Positions 1-8,728 of a DNA stretch of 58,031 nt are shown here, piece after piece. The stretch comes from Aeromonas tecta (GTDB taxonomy: Bacteria; Pseudomonadota; Gammaproteobacteria; Enterobacterales; Aeromonadaceae): positions 7,305 through 65,335 of the forward strand of contig NZ_CDCA01000016.1 of the NCBI RefSeq assembly GCF_000820185.1, in the 5' to 3' direction. How positions within the stretch are numbered: position 1 is the first letter of the stretch; each line of letters starts with the position of its first letter. The notes under the pieces were generated by a model, which saw only the letters and a list, made by a program, of their open reading frames with translations, had not been told where the DNA came from and did no database searches. The position numbers and the translations under genes were made by a program.

Positions 1-1011
1 CTGGCGGCGCGCCGCCAGCCAGCCCATGGCCAAAGAGAGCGCCGTGCCGCCGATGCAATAGCCGATGCCGTGCACCTCGCGCTCCCCGGTCGCCGCTTCG
101 ACCCCGTCCATGGCGGCGATGACGCCATCCACCACGTAGTCGTCGAGATCGATCTGGGCCTGCTCCACCCCCGGATTGCGCCAGGAGATCATGAACACCG
201 TCTGGCCCTGAGCCACCAGCCAGGCGACCAGCGAGTTCTGGGGCCGCATGTCCATGATGTAGTACTTGTTGATGAAGGGGGGCACGATCAGCACCGGGGT
301 CTTGGCCACGGTTTCCGTGGTCGGGCTGTACTGGATCAGCTCATAGAGCTCGGTACGTTGCACCACCCGGCCCGGGGTAGTCGCCAGATCCCGCCCCAGT
401 TCGAAGGCCGTCTCATCGGTCAGCCGGATGTTGAGCTGATCGGCGCTGCGCTCCAGATCCTCGGCCAGCAGGGCCAGCCCGCGCACCAGATTCTGGCCGT
501 CGGACTCAAGGGTGAGCTTGAGCAGCTCCGGGTTGGTCGCCAAGAAGTTGCTGGGGGCCATGGCATTGAGGTACTGGCGGGTGAAAAAGCGCAGCCGCTC
601 CCGGCTCTTCTGCGGTATGCCATCCAGCGCATCCACCGACGCCAGCAGGTGCTTGGCGGTCAGCAGATAAGATTGCTTGAGGTAGTCGTAAATGGGCTGT
701 TCGCTCCAGGCCTCGGCCTTGAAGCGGCGATCCCCCAGATCCGGATGGATCACCGGCTCGCTCTCCTGGCCGGCGCTCTTGAGCAGGGTGTGCTGCACCA
801 GCTTGAGCTGATCCTGCCACCAGTTCATCTGGGCGTGGATCAACTGGCCGGGCTGTTGACTGCTCTGCTCCAGCACCTGGCCGAGATCGTCCAGGCTGGT
901 CTGCAACAAGGCCTGGGCGGTGCGCTCGGTCTGCGCCTTGGCCATGTCCAGCAGCTTGTCATTGTAGTGGGCCAGGGCCTCGAACAGCGGGCCGTAGGAT
1001 GGTTGGCTCAT
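1..1011 (-). CDS. phaC: Class I polyhydroxyalkanoate synthase PhaC (3' end outside window)
   Basis: Polymerises (R)-3-hydroxyacyl-CoA into polyhydroxyalkanoate at the granule surface. The first 337 residues are present, in frame to base 1. The start MSQPSYGPLF and the whole N-terminal region read like A. caviae PhaC as I recall it. Near the right limit of the visible protein is the lipase-like box GIGYCIGG, whose cysteine is residue 319, the expected nucleophile; the catalytic Asp and His lie beyond the window. It follows phaP on the same strand with about 90 bases between them, as in the Aeromonas phaP-phaC-phaJ operon. Identity is very secure; only completeness is unknown. Confidence 0.95.
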   Translation of the reverse strand, partial: MSQPSYGPLFEALAHYNDKLLDMAKAQTERTAQALLQTSLDDLGQVLEQSSQQPGQLIHAQMNWWQDQLKLVQHTLLKSAGQESEPVIHPDLGDRRFKAEAWSEQPIYDYLKQSYLLTAKHLLASVDALDGIPQKSRERLRFFTRQYLNAMAPSNFLATNPELLKLTLESDGQNLVRGLALLAEDLERSADQLNIRLTDETAFELGRDLATTPGRVVQRTELYELIQYSPTTETVAKTPVLIVPPFINKYYIMDMRPQNSLVAWLVAQGQTVFMISWRNPGVEQAQIDLDDYVVDGVIAAMDGVEAATGEREVHGIGYCIGGTALSLAMGWLAARRQ

Positions 1012-1101
1012 GTTCTCTCCTTCACCCATGCCCGTGGCGGGACTAGCCCGTCATAAGGTGTCATGGGGAGATGTGGCTGCCCGAGCGGGCAGCCAGGGTT
1101 A

Positions 1102-1455
1102 TCAGGCCTTGCCCGTGGTCTTTTTGATACCATCAGCGGTCAGGACATCCAGCTCTTCCTTGAACTGCAAACCGAGGGCGTTGAGCTTCTGGATGTCATC
1201 CAGCATCTGGCGGGAGAGTTGACTGGCGGTTTCCAGCTGCACTGTGCCAAGGGCGGCCAGGCTCTGGGCATCCTGCACCTTGCCCGCGCTCTGCAACTGG
1301 TTGATCCCCAGTTCGGCATAGGCGTTGGCGGAGGCCAATTGCAGGCGGGTCAGCTGCTCAATATTGCTGGCCAGCAACTGGTTGTAGCGGGTGAGGGGAG
1401 CGGCGAAGCCTTGCATCTGCTCGGTAAAGCTCTTGAGGATATCCATATTCATCAT
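1102..1455 (-). CDS. phaP: Phasin PhaP
   Basis: Small granule-coating protein (117 aa) that covers polyhydroxyalkanoate inclusions and sets their size. The sequence is amphipathic and helical, rich in Gln, Leu and Ala, with no signal peptide or membrane segment, as in phasins. The start MMNMDILKSF is preceded by GGAGAC. It is the first gene of the phaP-phaC operon and closely resembles A. caviae PhaP from memory. Two adjacent ATG codons leave the start uncertain by one residue. Confidence 0.93.
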   Translation of the reverse strand: MMNMDILKSFTEQMQGFAAPLTRYNQLLASNIEQLTRLQLASANAYAELGINQLQSAGKVQDAQSLAALGTVQLETASQLSRQMLDDIQKLNALGLQFKEELDVLTADGIKKTTGKA

Positions 1456-1753
1456 GCGTCTCCATTTCGGCAGAACTGTATTGTTATGAGCCTGCAGGCT
1501 CTCTTTGTTGGGTACAACTTGTCATCCCTGTTCACGTGTCATTTACTCTGTTCAAACGCACGTTTAACCATCATGTTACGAAATATGGTTTGGTGTAAAT
1601 AACATAAATGTTAATTTCAGTTTGAATTTTGATTTCATCTGCATCTACCGGGCGTGGTCAGACGAGGGGTGACGCACTCTGGCCGGATCGATCTCGTGCC
1701 TCTGGCGGGCCACTGGTAGGCTGACACGTCACTCAGCTCCCAAGGAATGTTCG
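1456..1753. promoter_or_regulatory. AT-rich divergent intergenic region upstream of phaP
   Basis: About 300 bases between divergent genes. The half nearer phaP (about 1480-1640) is strikingly AT-rich compared with its surroundings and should hold the phaP promoter. I could not pick out a single convincing -35/-10 pair. Confidence 0.4.
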
Positions 1754-2311
1754 ATGAAATCTCTTGCCCTGCTGCTCGGTTGCAGCGCGCTGGCCGGTGT
1801 CGCCCAGGCCAGCACCCCGGTCCAGGTCTCGCTACCCGGCATCAACCTGCCTGCTTCCCATCAGGTCGAAGGGGTGCGTGGCTCCTTCCTCTATGGTCGA
1901 ACCGGTCAGGTGAAAGGGCTGGATCTGCCGATTTTCGCGCTCTCCGACGTGGATCAGCTCAGCGGCTTGCAGCTCGGCATCTTCTTCGGGGCGGGCAGGG
2001 TGCGTCATCAGTTTAACGGGGTTGCCATCAACGCCTTCAACTGGCATGAGGGGCAGGACACCGGGCTGAACCTCGGCTTCGTCAACCTGACCAATAATGT
2101 GCGGGGATTGAACTGGGGCGCGGTCAACATCGCCAAGGGCAATGCGCTGGCCAACGTGGGCTTCGTCAACTACGCCGAGCGCACCACTTTCCAGATCGGT
2201 TTCATCAATGCCACCAAGCATCTCGATGGCCTGCAGATTGGCCTGGCGAACTATGCCGAGAACGGCATCTTCCCCATCTTGCCGCTCATTAATTTCAAGA
2301 AATCCTTCTGA
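1754..2311 (+). CDS. Secreted surface-repeat protein (LA_2272-type repeats)
   Basis: A 185-residue protein with an N-terminal signal peptide (basic start MKSLA, hydrophobic core, cleavage likely after AQA near residue 21). From about residue 80 it carries degenerate repeats of roughly 20 residues with cores such as GLNLGFVNL, GLNWGAVNI, ANVGFVNY, FQIGFINA and GLQIGLANY. This matches the beta-rich surface repeats annotated as LA_2272 family in other proteobacteria. The protein is probably exported and surface or outer-membrane associated. No catalytic motif is visible and the function is unknown. It stands alone between divergent phaP and the DUF429 gene. Confidence 0.7.
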   Translation: MKSLALLLGCSALAGVAQASTPVQVSLPGINLPASHQVEGVRGSFLYGRTGQVKGLDLPIFALSDVDQLSGLQLGIFFGAGRVRHQFNGVAINAFNWHEGQDTGLNLGFVNLTNNVRGLNWGAVNIAKGNALANVGFVNYAERTTFQIGFINATKHLDGLQIGLANYAENGIFPILPLINFKKSF

Positions 2312-2400
2312 GCCATGGTCCGGCCTTGTGTTGATCTTGCATTAGCACAGGCAAGCATTACCCTGTGCTGCATCGATAGTGCAGAGAAAGTGATGGTGAT

Positions 2401-3156
2401 ATGACAACTGGGCATATGGATGCCATTGGCATCGGCTGGGATGTGAGAGGCTGGCAGGGCAATGCCCAGGCGGTGGCCGTGGTGGGTTGGCAGGCCCGTG
2501 AACAGCGGCTGCATTGGTTTGGCGTTTCCCCCCTGTTTCGGTTGAGCTCCCGGGTTGCCCCGGACCTGGACGCGCTGCTGCGCCCGGCGCTGCAAGACGA
2601 GATGCGACTGATGCAGGTGCTGGCCTGCCCGCAACTGGTGCTGGGCATCGATGCGCCGCTCGCCTTCCCAAGGGCGCTCATTGAGCTGCTGGCGGGGAGG
2701 GGAGGAGATTGCGCGGTGCCGCAACGGGAGATAGACAACCCTTACGCTTATCGGGACTGCGAACGCTGGTTGCATCGCCAGTATGGCAAGAAGCCGCTCT
2801 CGGCCACCTTCGACAGGCTGGGCAACAATGCCACCCTGGCGCTCTCCATGTTGCCGCGCCTCGCGGACTTGCAACTGGTGCCAAGCCGGGTGCCACAGGC
2901 CGAGCGGGCGGTGCTGGAGGTCTATCCGGCCCTGGCCAAGGTAGGTGGCAAGGCCTCCCCGGCCAGGACGGAGCTTGCCGCTAGCCTGCCAGAGGATGTC
3001 AGCCCAGGGACGGATCGCTATGACGCCGCCCTCTGCGCCCTGATGGCGCTGCAATACGCCGCCAAGGGCACCGTCTCTTTATTGCCACCTCTGGTCTCAC
3101 CCGCTGCCGACTTCCCCCTGGACGAAGGCTGGGTCTATCACTTCGCCCGGGATTAA
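2401..3156 (+). CDS. DUF429 domain protein
   Basis: Protein of 251 aa with the DUF429 layout: an early Asp in GIGWD, the central segment LVLGIDAPLAFP, and the late motif DRYDAALCALMAL. These acidic positions resemble an RNase H-like fold with a metal site, but no reaction is established for the family. An ATG at 2416 is an alternative start, since neither has a strong ribosome binding site. It is transcribed alone. Confidence 0.75.
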   Translation: MTTGHMDAIGIGWDVRGWQGNAQAVAVVGWQAREQRLHWFGVSPLFRLSSRVAPDLDALLRPALQDEMRLMQVLACPQLVLGIDAPLAFPRALIELLAGRGGDCAVPQREIDNPYAYRDCERWLHRQYGKKPLSATFDRLGNNATLALSMLPRLADLQLVPSRVPQAERAVLEVYPALAKVGGKASPARTELAASLPEDVSPGTDRYDAALCALMALQYAAKGTVSLLPPLVSPAADFPLDEGWVYHFARD

Positions 3157-3502
3157 GCATCGGGCTTTAGCCTAAGTTATTGGCATACAACCACTTCTTG
3201 CTCTCTTCCTCCCTGTTTTTCCCCTTATTTCAACAGCAGGCCCAAGGCTGGTTGTTGAAATATTGCTCTCATATGCCATCAAACTAGATGTTTGAATCAC
3301 TGAATGACTCTGCGGCAGACGAGGGGACCTATTGAAAGAGGCAAAGCAGGGTGGCTGATGCCAGCGGCGCGATGGCGGGAAAATTCACCATCAGCGGGTT
3401 TTTTCCGGATCAAATGGCGGCTTATAGGGCGAATCACTGGAAGCGCCCTATCTTCATCCGATATATTGCCCCCTTTCCTGACGCTTCTCTGTGGTGGTTT
3501 CG
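3157..3502 (+). other. Intergenic region before pdxY
   Basis: About 345 bases with no convincing gene. A short open frame starting at 3304 overlaps pdxY out of frame and looks spurious. The region must contain the pdxY promoter; I see no clear operator or RNA structure. Confidence 0.4.
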
Positions 3503-4366
3503 ATGAAACGCATTCTCTCTATCCAGTCCCACGTGGTTTTTGGCTGTGCCGGTAATAGCGCCGCCGTGTTTCCCATGCGCCGTCTCGGCATGGAAGTGTG
3601 GCCCATCAACACGGTGCAGTTCTCCAACCATACCCAGTACGCGGCGGGTTGGCAGGGAATGGCGATGCCGGCCGGTCACATCACGGCTCTGTGCAAGGGC
3701 TTGGCGGACATCGAGGTGCTGGGGCAGTGCGACGCCGTGCTGAGCGGCTATCTCGGTTCGGCCGAGCAGGGCGACGAGATCTTGGCGGTGGTGGCCGCGG
3801 TCAAGGCGGCCAATCCGGCGGCCATTTATTTCTGCGACCCTGTGATGGGCCATCCGGAGAAGGGCTGCATCGTCGCCCCCGGCGTGACCCGCTTTCTGAC
3901 CGAGCAGGCGTTGCCGGTGGCAGACATCATGGCGCCAAACCTGCTGGAGCTGGAGACCCTGTGCGACACCCATCTGGCGGATCTGACCCAGACACGCGCC
4001 GCAGCTCATCAGTTGCTGGCAAAAGGTGTGCAGATGGTGCTGGTCAAGCATCTGGGCCGCGCCGCCAGTCAGCCTGGTCGCTTCGAGATGCTGCTGGCCA
4101 CCGACGAGGGGGATTATCTGATCTCCCGCCCGCTCTACGAATTTGCCCGCCAGCCGGTGGGAGTGGGGGATCTCATCAGCGCCCTGATGCTGGCCAACCT
4201 GCAGGCGGGGCACGGCGCCGTGACGGCGTTTGAGCGCACCAACGCGGCGGTCGATGCGGTGCTGCTACGCACCTGGCAGGCCGATGCCTATGAGCTGCAG
4301 CTGATCGATGCGCAGTCGGCGTTCGCCGAACCTATCGTCGAGCATAGGGCCGAGCGGCTGGCCTAA
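3503..4366 (+). CDS. pdxY: Pyridoxal kinase PdxY
   Basis: Phosphorylates pyridoxal to pyridoxal 5'-phosphate in the vitamin B6 salvage pathway (ribokinase fold). The protein opens with [20 protein letters not shown] and has [11 protein letters not shown] near residue 45. The kinase C-terminal signature is [13 protein letters not shown], where the Asp is the catalytic base and the preceding glycines form the anion hole. The frame is open upstream to a GTG at 3491, but the family starts at MKR, so ATG 3503 is chosen. A GC-rich hairpin follows the stop codon. Confidence 0.95.
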   Translation: MKRILSIQSHVVFGCAGNSAAVFPMRRLGMEVWPINTVQFSNHTQYAAGWQGMAMPAGHITALCKGLADIEVLGQCDAVLSGYLGSAEQGDEILAVVAAVKAANPAAIYFCDPVMGHPEKGCIVAPGVTRFLTEQALPVADIMAPNLLELETLCDTHLADLTQTRAAAHQLLAKGVQMVLVKHLGRAASQPGRFEMLLATDEGDYLISRPLYEFARQPVGVGDLISALMLANLQAGHGAVTAFERTNAAVDAVLLRTWQADAYELQLIDAQSAFAEPIVEHRAERLA

Positions 4367-4372
4367 GGAAGA

Positions 4373-4402
4373 TGATCAGCCCACCATGCGGCGGGCTGAT
4401 CA
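4373..4402 (+). terminator. Hairpin terminator after pdxY
   Basis: Perfect 10-bp inverted repeat TGATCAGCCC / GGGCTGATCA with a 10-base loop, directly after the pdxY stop and before the convergent ABM gene. The following T-run is weak (GCTTTACCTTT). Confidence 0.75.
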
Positions 4403-4405
4403 GCT

Positions 4406-4720
4406 TTACCTTTCCTGCACCGCGCCATCCAGAGTCACGGCCTGGAAATGCTCTACCGTGGGGAAGGGATGGTAGAAGTGGTGCAGCAGCGCCTTCCACT
4501 GCTGGTATTGGGGGGAACCCCGAAAGCCCTGGGTGTGATCCTCGAGCTGCTGCCAGTTGACCAGCAGCAAGTAGCGGTGCGGATCGGTCAATGAGCGTTG
4601 CAACTGGTGGCCCGCGTAGCCCGGCATGGTGCTGATGATGCGCTGGGCTTGCTCGAATGCCAGCTCAAAGGCGGCGCTCTGGCCCGGGATGATCTGCAGT
4701 GGGGCGACTTCCAATATCAT
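4406..4720 (-). CDS. Antibiotic biosynthesis monooxygenase (ABM) domain protein
   Basis: Small ferredoxin-like alpha/beta protein of 104 aa. It begins MILEVAPLQI and has the family pattern of a dimeric ABM domain: a QxxIPG start, a central helix with AFEQAQRIIST, the strand RYLLLVNW, and a late histidine-rich helix (LLHHFYHPFPTVEHF). Members may be cofactor-free oxygenases, haem-degrading or quinone-oxidising enzymes; the substrate cannot be told from sequence. It is a single gene convergent with pdxY. Confidence 0.8.
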   Translation of the reverse strand: MILEVAPLQIIPGQSAAFELAFEQAQRIISTMPGYAGHQLQRSLTDPHRYLLLVNWQQLEDHTQGFRGSPQYQQWKALLHHFYHPFPTVEHFQAVTLDGAVQER

Positions 4721-4748
4721 GATGGCTCCTTGCCGTGCATTGATTGAA

Positions 4749-4805
4749 GGGCCATTTCAGCAATGAATGGCCCAATAAACAAGGCCAGCCGTGAGGCTGG
4801 CCTTG
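4749..4805 (-). terminator. Tandem hairpins downstream of the GNAT gene
   Basis: Two adjacent inverted repeats: GGGCCATT / AATGGCCC (4749-4773) and CAAGGCCAGCC / GGCTGGCCTTG (4780-4805, loop GTGA). On the minus strand the second stem is followed by TTTATT, so it probably ends the transcript of the acetyltransferase at 4893-5405. Confidence 0.7.
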
Positions 4806-4892
4806 TTGTTGCCGGTAGCGGATAAAAAGACAGGCAAAAGACGGACAAAAGGGGATGAGCCATCACGCCGCCGGCGCGACGCTCTCTTTGCG

Positions 4893-5405
4893 TCACAGTT
4901 GCTTGTAGAAGAACTGGGTCGCCGCCAGCGAACCGTCGGCGCTTTGGGCGAAATTCGGGATCTGGCCCGCCTCCTGATAACCAAGCTGGCGATAGAGGCT
5001 GGAGGCTATATCACCGACCCGGGAGTCCAGCACCAGCAGGGTGCGATGGGCGTCGCGCGCTCCCTGCTCCATGGCCTCCATCAGGGCGCGGCCCACCCCC
5101 TTGCCACGGGCCTGGCTGTGCACCACCAGCTTTTCCACCTCGGCCCTGTGGCCGCCGTTGGCCTTGGTGCAGAGCGCCAGTTGCAAGGCGCCGACCAGAT
5201 GGTGTTGATCGAAGGCGACCCAGAGTCTGCGCGCCCCATCGGCCAACTCAGCCTCGATGCCTTGCCAATATTCCAGCCCCTGCTCATCTTGCAGCGGTGG
5301 CAGGAAGCCCACCGAAGCACCGCTGGCCACGCTGTCTTGCAGCAGGGCGATCAGCGCCGGTTTGATGCCTCTGGTGCTATCAACCTCAATGATCTCCATT
5401 GACAC
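4893..5405 (-). CDS. GNAT family N-acetyltransferase
   Basis: A 170-residue GCN5-type acetyltransferase. The acetyl-CoA pyrophosphate loop is ARGKGVGRALM near residue 100, preceded by the strand VEKLVVHSQ and followed by LLVLDSR and the terminal LYRQLGYQEAG motif. The substrate is unknown. ATG 5405 and ATG 5399 are both possible starts. It is transcribed alone, with paired hairpins downstream. Confidence 0.88.
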   Translation of the reverse strand: MSMEIIEVDSTRGIKPALIALLQDSVASGASVGFLPPLQDEQGLEYWQGIEAELADGARRLWVAFDQHHLVGALQLALCTKANGGHRAEVEKLVVHSQARGKGVGRALMEAMEQGARDAHRTLLVLDSRVGDIASSLYRQLGYQEAGQIPNFAQSADGSLAATQFFYKQL

Positions 5406-5528
5406 TCCTCATCATTTCGCATCAATCAATTTGGCCAATAAAATCGGCTGTGAAGGGATCAAGTCCTGCCCCGTTAGCCAACGCAACGGCTGGTGGCACA
5501 AAAGAGACCTGCTCCATGGTGCCTGTGC

Positions 5529-5921
5529 TTAACGGAGAAGATCCTGCTCGACCAACCATTTGAACAATAACCGGGAGACGGGGGAGATCTCGTCCAGATG
5601 GCGGCTGTCGAGCCAGCGCAGCTCGGCGATCTCTGCCGAAGCAACCGGCGTCCCCTCGGCCTCGCCGGTATAACAGCGCAGCCTCACGTTGACACCTGCC
5701 GGTTTGCCATCGGCCTGGGCACTGAACTCGCAGGCAAAGCGCAGCGTGTCGGGGCGCAAACTGACCGCCAGCTCCTCGTCGATTTCCCGGATGAGGGCCG
5801 CTTCGTCACTCTCGCCCGGCTCCCGTTTTCCGCCGGGAATATAGTAGATATCCTTGCCGTGAGAGCGCGCACACAGCAGTTGTTTATCCTTAAAACTGAG
5901 CCAGGCCAGCTTGTCTATCAT
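5529..5921 (-). CDS. NUDIX hydrolase
   Basis: Protein of 130 aa that hydrolyses a nucleoside diphosphate linked to another moiety. The Nudix box is present (GGKREPGESD followed by EAALIREIDEEL), with the metal-binding REIDEE core intact; the glycine usually found just after EE is replaced by Ala. The start MIDKLAW is chosen because a GGAG site lies six bases upstream; longer frames are open. The ribosome binding site overlaps the end of cyaB, so the two genes are probably translationally coupled. The substrate is unknown. Confidence 0.88.
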   Translation of the reverse strand: MIDKLAWLSFKDKQLLCARSHGKDIYYIPGGKREPGESDEAALIREIDEELAVSLRPDTLRFACEFSAQADGKPAGVNVRLRCYTGEAEGTPVASAEIAELRWLDSRHLDEISPVSRLLFKWLVEQDLLR

Positions 5922-5932
5922 GTTAACTCCTG

Positions 5933-6487
5933 TCATTTAAGTGAGTCATGCTGCTCGCACAGGGTGCGATAAGAGCGGGTCTCCCGTTGTTTGTCCTGCA
6001 GACCGAGCCGGGCCGCCAGTGCCAGCAACTGCTGGCGATACTCGGGCAGGGCCGATTCGTCGTCGGTCATGATGGCCAGCTCGGCGAAATCGCCGATCCC
6101 GGTCAGGTGATCCAGCGTCACATGGAAGGGGCCGACGAAGTAGATGCTGCGGCGTTTTTCCAGATGCAGCACCTGCTCATAGCCCAATGTGCGCAGCATG
6201 CTGCTGGCCTTGTCTGCGTCGCTGATATCGACTGCCTCGCAGCGATCCGGCTCAGGCCCTTTCAGGATCCAGAGGCGAATGCCGGAGGGCGCCATGGTGC
6301 GAATCACCAGGCTCTTGCCGTCCCGTGCCAGGGTGCGCTCTGGGCTGTCGAAGTAGCAGTCCTGCTCGTGATTGTCTTCCAGCATCACCTCGGGGGTGAG
6401 GGCGGCGAGGGCGCTCAGGAAAGTGGCGCGATCGGTCAGGCGGTACTTGAACTCCACTTCGAAGCGGCCTTGGAAATGTGTGGTCAT
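5933..6487 (-). CDS. cyaB: Class IV adenylate cyclase CyaB (CYTH domain)
   Basis: Converts ATP to cyclic AMP and pyrophosphate. It is a 184-residue CYTH-fold protein with the signature ExExK at residues 10-14 (EVEFK in RFEVEFKYR), a basic patch in GKSLVIRTM, the strand IRLWILKGPE, the KRRSIYFVG motif and the acidic end GDFAELAIM. The class was first described as the second cyclase of A. hydrophila (Sismeiro and colleagues), and this protein resembles it closely from memory. The family's cellular role in Aeromonas is uncertain because most cAMP comes from the class I enzyme. It heads a two-gene unit with the NUDIX gene. Confidence 0.92.
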   Translation of the reverse strand: MTTHFQGRFEVEFKYRLTDRATFLSALAALTPEVMLEDNHEQDCYFDSPERTLARDGKSLVIRTMAPSGIRLWILKGPEPDRCEAVDISDADKASSMLRTLGYEQVLHLEKRRSIYFVGPFHVTLDHLTGIGDFAELAIMTDDESALPEYRQQLLALAARLGLQDKQRETRSYRTLCEQHDSLK

Positions 6488-6765
6488 GGCAGTGCACTCG
6501 GCGATAGGGCGGCAAATGAATAGCGCAGCCTAGCAAAAGAGCGGGCCTTGCCCAAGCGCCTGGATCACAGCCTGATGCTAATTGTCGCGTTTATAAGCAG
6601 CTGGCCTGGCAAAAGTTGGGCTGGCGCACAGCCTGCGGCAGGGCCGCTGGGCACGGTTCGGGGGCTGTGCTCTAATAAGTGCCTCTTTGGCGGTAGTCTC
6701 AACTCCGACGCCGCCCATGCACAACGACAACGGCGGCGACTGAGTCGACGCGAGTGGAGCCCTGG

Positions 6766-7611
6766 ATGCAGATCACGCAATTGAGCAACTTTATCGGATT
6801 GGGGGTCGCGGGCAACTTCGCCGGCCACCTGGAGCAGGCGGGCGAGGCGGCCGATTTCGTCGCCGTCAAAGTCACCGACAAGGTGGCTCCCAAGGCGCTG
6901 TTTCCCTTCTATGTGCCGTCCCATCCGGGTCAGCTGGGTGTCTTCCCCCTGAGCAGCGATGCCATCTTCCTGCCAGAGGCGGCGGTGAGCGGCGATGAGA
7001 AGGTGCAGATAGAGCCGGAAGTGGCGCTCTGGTGCGAGCTGGAATATGCAGGTGAGCAGGTGGTGGCCATCCACCCGCGTGCCTTTGGCGCCTATAACGA
7101 CTGCTCCATCCGTCGTCCCAACGCCAAAAAAATCAGCGAGAAGAAGAACTGGGGCCCAGAGAGCAAGGGGCTGGCCACCAATCTCTTGCCGCTGTCCGGT
7201 TTTGCCAAGGGCTGCGAGCTCGATGATTACCGCATCGCCTGCTATCTGGAGCGCGATGGGGAGCTTCATCCTTACGGCGTTGACAGCGCGGCGGTGGATT
7301 ACAGCTACTTCCACGGCCAGCTGCTGGACTGGGCCATCGACAAGTTCAACCATCAACAGGACGAAGGCCCGGCCGAGCACATCCAGGGGCTGCTGGCCCA
7401 GGCGGGCCGCCCGAGCCATGCCCTCATCAGCATTGGCGCCACCCGCTACACCCCGTTCGGCGAGACCCACTTCCTGCAACCCGGCGACACCGCCTGTGTG
7501 CTGGTCTACCCGGGTAGCCGTTACGGCGAGCAGGATATTCGCACCGCCATCCGTGCCCGCAGCTTCGGTCCGGACGTCTCGGTGTTGCTGCAGGCGGTCA
7601 AGACCCGCTGA
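6766..7611 (+). CDS. DUF5718-like conserved protein
   Basis: Protein of 281 aa beginning MQITQLSNFIGLGVAGNFAG. It resembles conserved proteins annotated DUF5718 in Vibrio and Aeromonas, distantly reminiscent of the fumarylacetoacetase fold. Conserved-looking stretches are AVKVTDKVAPKALFPFY, the motif FGAYNDCSIR and YSYFHGQLLDWAI. The start is ATG 6766 because GGAG lies six bases upstream; an in-frame GTG at 6754 is less likely. Function is not known. A hairpin follows the stop. Confidence 0.65.
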   Translation: MQITQLSNFIGLGVAGNFAGHLEQAGEAADFVAVKVTDKVAPKALFPFYVPSHPGQLGVFPLSSDAIFLPEAAVSGDEKVQIEPEVALWCELEYAGEQVVAIHPRAFGAYNDCSIRRPNAKKISEKKNWGPESKGLATNLLPLSGFAKGCELDDYRIACYLERDGELHPYGVDSAAVDYSYFHGQLLDWAIDKFNHQQDEGPAEHIQGLLAQAGRPSHALISIGATRYTPFGETHFLQPGDTACVLVYPGSRYGEQDIRTAIRARSFGPDVSVLLQAVKTR

Positions 7612-7617
7612 TGCCGA

Positions 7618-7655
7618 CACAAGGCCCGCCACCCGGCGGGCCTTGTGGTTTGGCC
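7618..7655 (+). terminator. Hairpin terminator
   Basis: Perfect GC-rich stem CAAGGCCCGCC / GGCGGGCCTTG with a four-base loop, nine bases after the stop codon at 7611 and followed by a short T-containing tail. Confidence 0.8.
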
Positions 7656-7864
7656 CAACCGCACTGGCCGTTCAGCTCTTTTTTGCCTCTCTGTGTCTCC
7701 CCAGCCTTGCCTTTATCCCCCCACATCAGAGTGTTTGCTCTGCGTCTCCCGCGCCTTGCGTTGTCCCATGGCGCACTACCCGCTAAAGCCGATTGCAGTA
7801 ACCTGATATAACAGTATGATTTACCGAAAGAAGTCCATTCTGTTTGCAAGGATCCCCCGTATTC

Positions 7865-8197
7865 ATGGTCGAACTCAAGACCCTGGCCCTGTTTCTGGTG
7901 ACTGCCGTCGCCGAAATTGTGGGCTGTTATCTGCCGTATCTGTGGCTGACCCAGGGCAAGAGCATCTGGCTGCTGCTGCCCGCGGCCCTGAGCCTGGCCC
8001 TGTTTGCCTGGCTGCTCTCCCTGCACCCGACCGCCGCCGGGCGCGTCTATGCCGCCTATGGTGGCGTCTATATCTTCGTGGCCATCCTCTGGCTCTGGGC
8101 CGTGGATGGCATCCGGCCCAGCCTGTGGGATCTGGTGGGGGCCGGGGTGGCGCTCGTCGGCATGGCCATCATCATGTTTGCCCCAAGGCCGGCATAA
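7865..8197 (+). CDS. ynfA: YnfA family small membrane protein
   Basis: A 110-residue hydrophobic protein with four predicted membrane spans and the YnfA (UPF0060) pattern: [16 protein letters not shown] in helix 1, [17 protein letters not shown] in the middle, and WLWAVDG before the last helix. YnfA proteins are relatives of small multidrug resistance transporters, and some have been reported to export cations and biocides; the substrate here is unknown. The start MVELKT fits the family; an upstream in-frame ATG at 7844 would add seven residues. Confidence 0.9.
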   Translation: MVELKTLALFLVTAVAEIVGCYLPYLWLTQGKSIWLLLPAALSLALFAWLLSLHPTAAGRVYAAYGGVYIFVAILWLWAVDGIRPSLWDLVGAGVALVGMAIIMFAPRPA

Positions 8198-8218
8198 GGC
8201 GAGATCAGGAGAAGCACT

Positions 8219-8665
8219 ATGGTGGTGATCAGGGAGTGTGAAGCGCAGGACCTGGCCGGGCTGCTGGCCCTCTATCGGGAGCTGAGATCCCAGGATCCGG
8301 TATTGAGCGAGTTGGCCGCAAAGGAGGGGCTGGCGGCGCTGCTAAGCCAACCCCATACCCGCATTATGGTGGCCTTGGTGGAGGGCCAATTGGTATCTAG
8401 CTGTCAGCTCGGGGTGATCCCGACCCTGACCAACGGTGGTAGGCCCTTCGGCATCATAGAGCACGTCATCACAGGCGCGGCGTTTCGCCGCCAGGGACTG
8501 AGCCATCAGCTGCTCGAACGTACCCTGGCGCTCGCCTGGGAGCTCGGTTGCTACAAGGTGATGCTGCTCTCCGGCGAGGGGCGCGAAGCGGCCCATCGCC
8601 TCTACGAGGGGCTGGGTTTCAAGGCCGGCATCGAGCGGGGTTTTGTCATCAAGGCGCCGCAGTAG
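8219..8665 (+). CDS. GNAT family N-acetyltransferase
   Basis: GCN5-type acetyltransferase of 148 aa. The acetyl-CoA loop is RRQGLSHQLL, preceded by IIEHVITGAAF and followed by MLLSGEGREAAHRLYEGLGF, which carries the terminal Y/F of the fold. GGAG lies upstream of the start. It follows ynfA by 21 bases and may share its transcript. The substrate cannot be told. Confidence 0.88.
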   Translation: MVVIRECEAQDLAGLLALYRELRSQDPVLSELAAKEGLAALLSQPHTRIMVALVEGQLVSSCQLGVIPTLTNGGRPFGIIEHVITGAAFRRQGLSHQLLERTLALAWELGCYKVMLLSGEGREAAHRLYEGLGFKAGIERGFVIKAPQ

Positions 8666-8728
8666 GCAATATGCTCCCCCCTGTAGCGCCAGATCATGGG
8701 CACTTTCCCACAACACATTGAGGTAGCG

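Noticed and set aside
70..1056. 328-codon plus-strand open frame over phaC
   Set aside because: Antisense shadow of phaC.
3304..3555. 83-codon frame before pdxY
   Set aside because: Overlaps the pdxY start out of frame and has no ribosome binding site.
4757..4984. 75-codon minus-strand frame
   Set aside because: Overlaps the acetyltransferase end and the hairpins; Arg/Ser-rich shadow.
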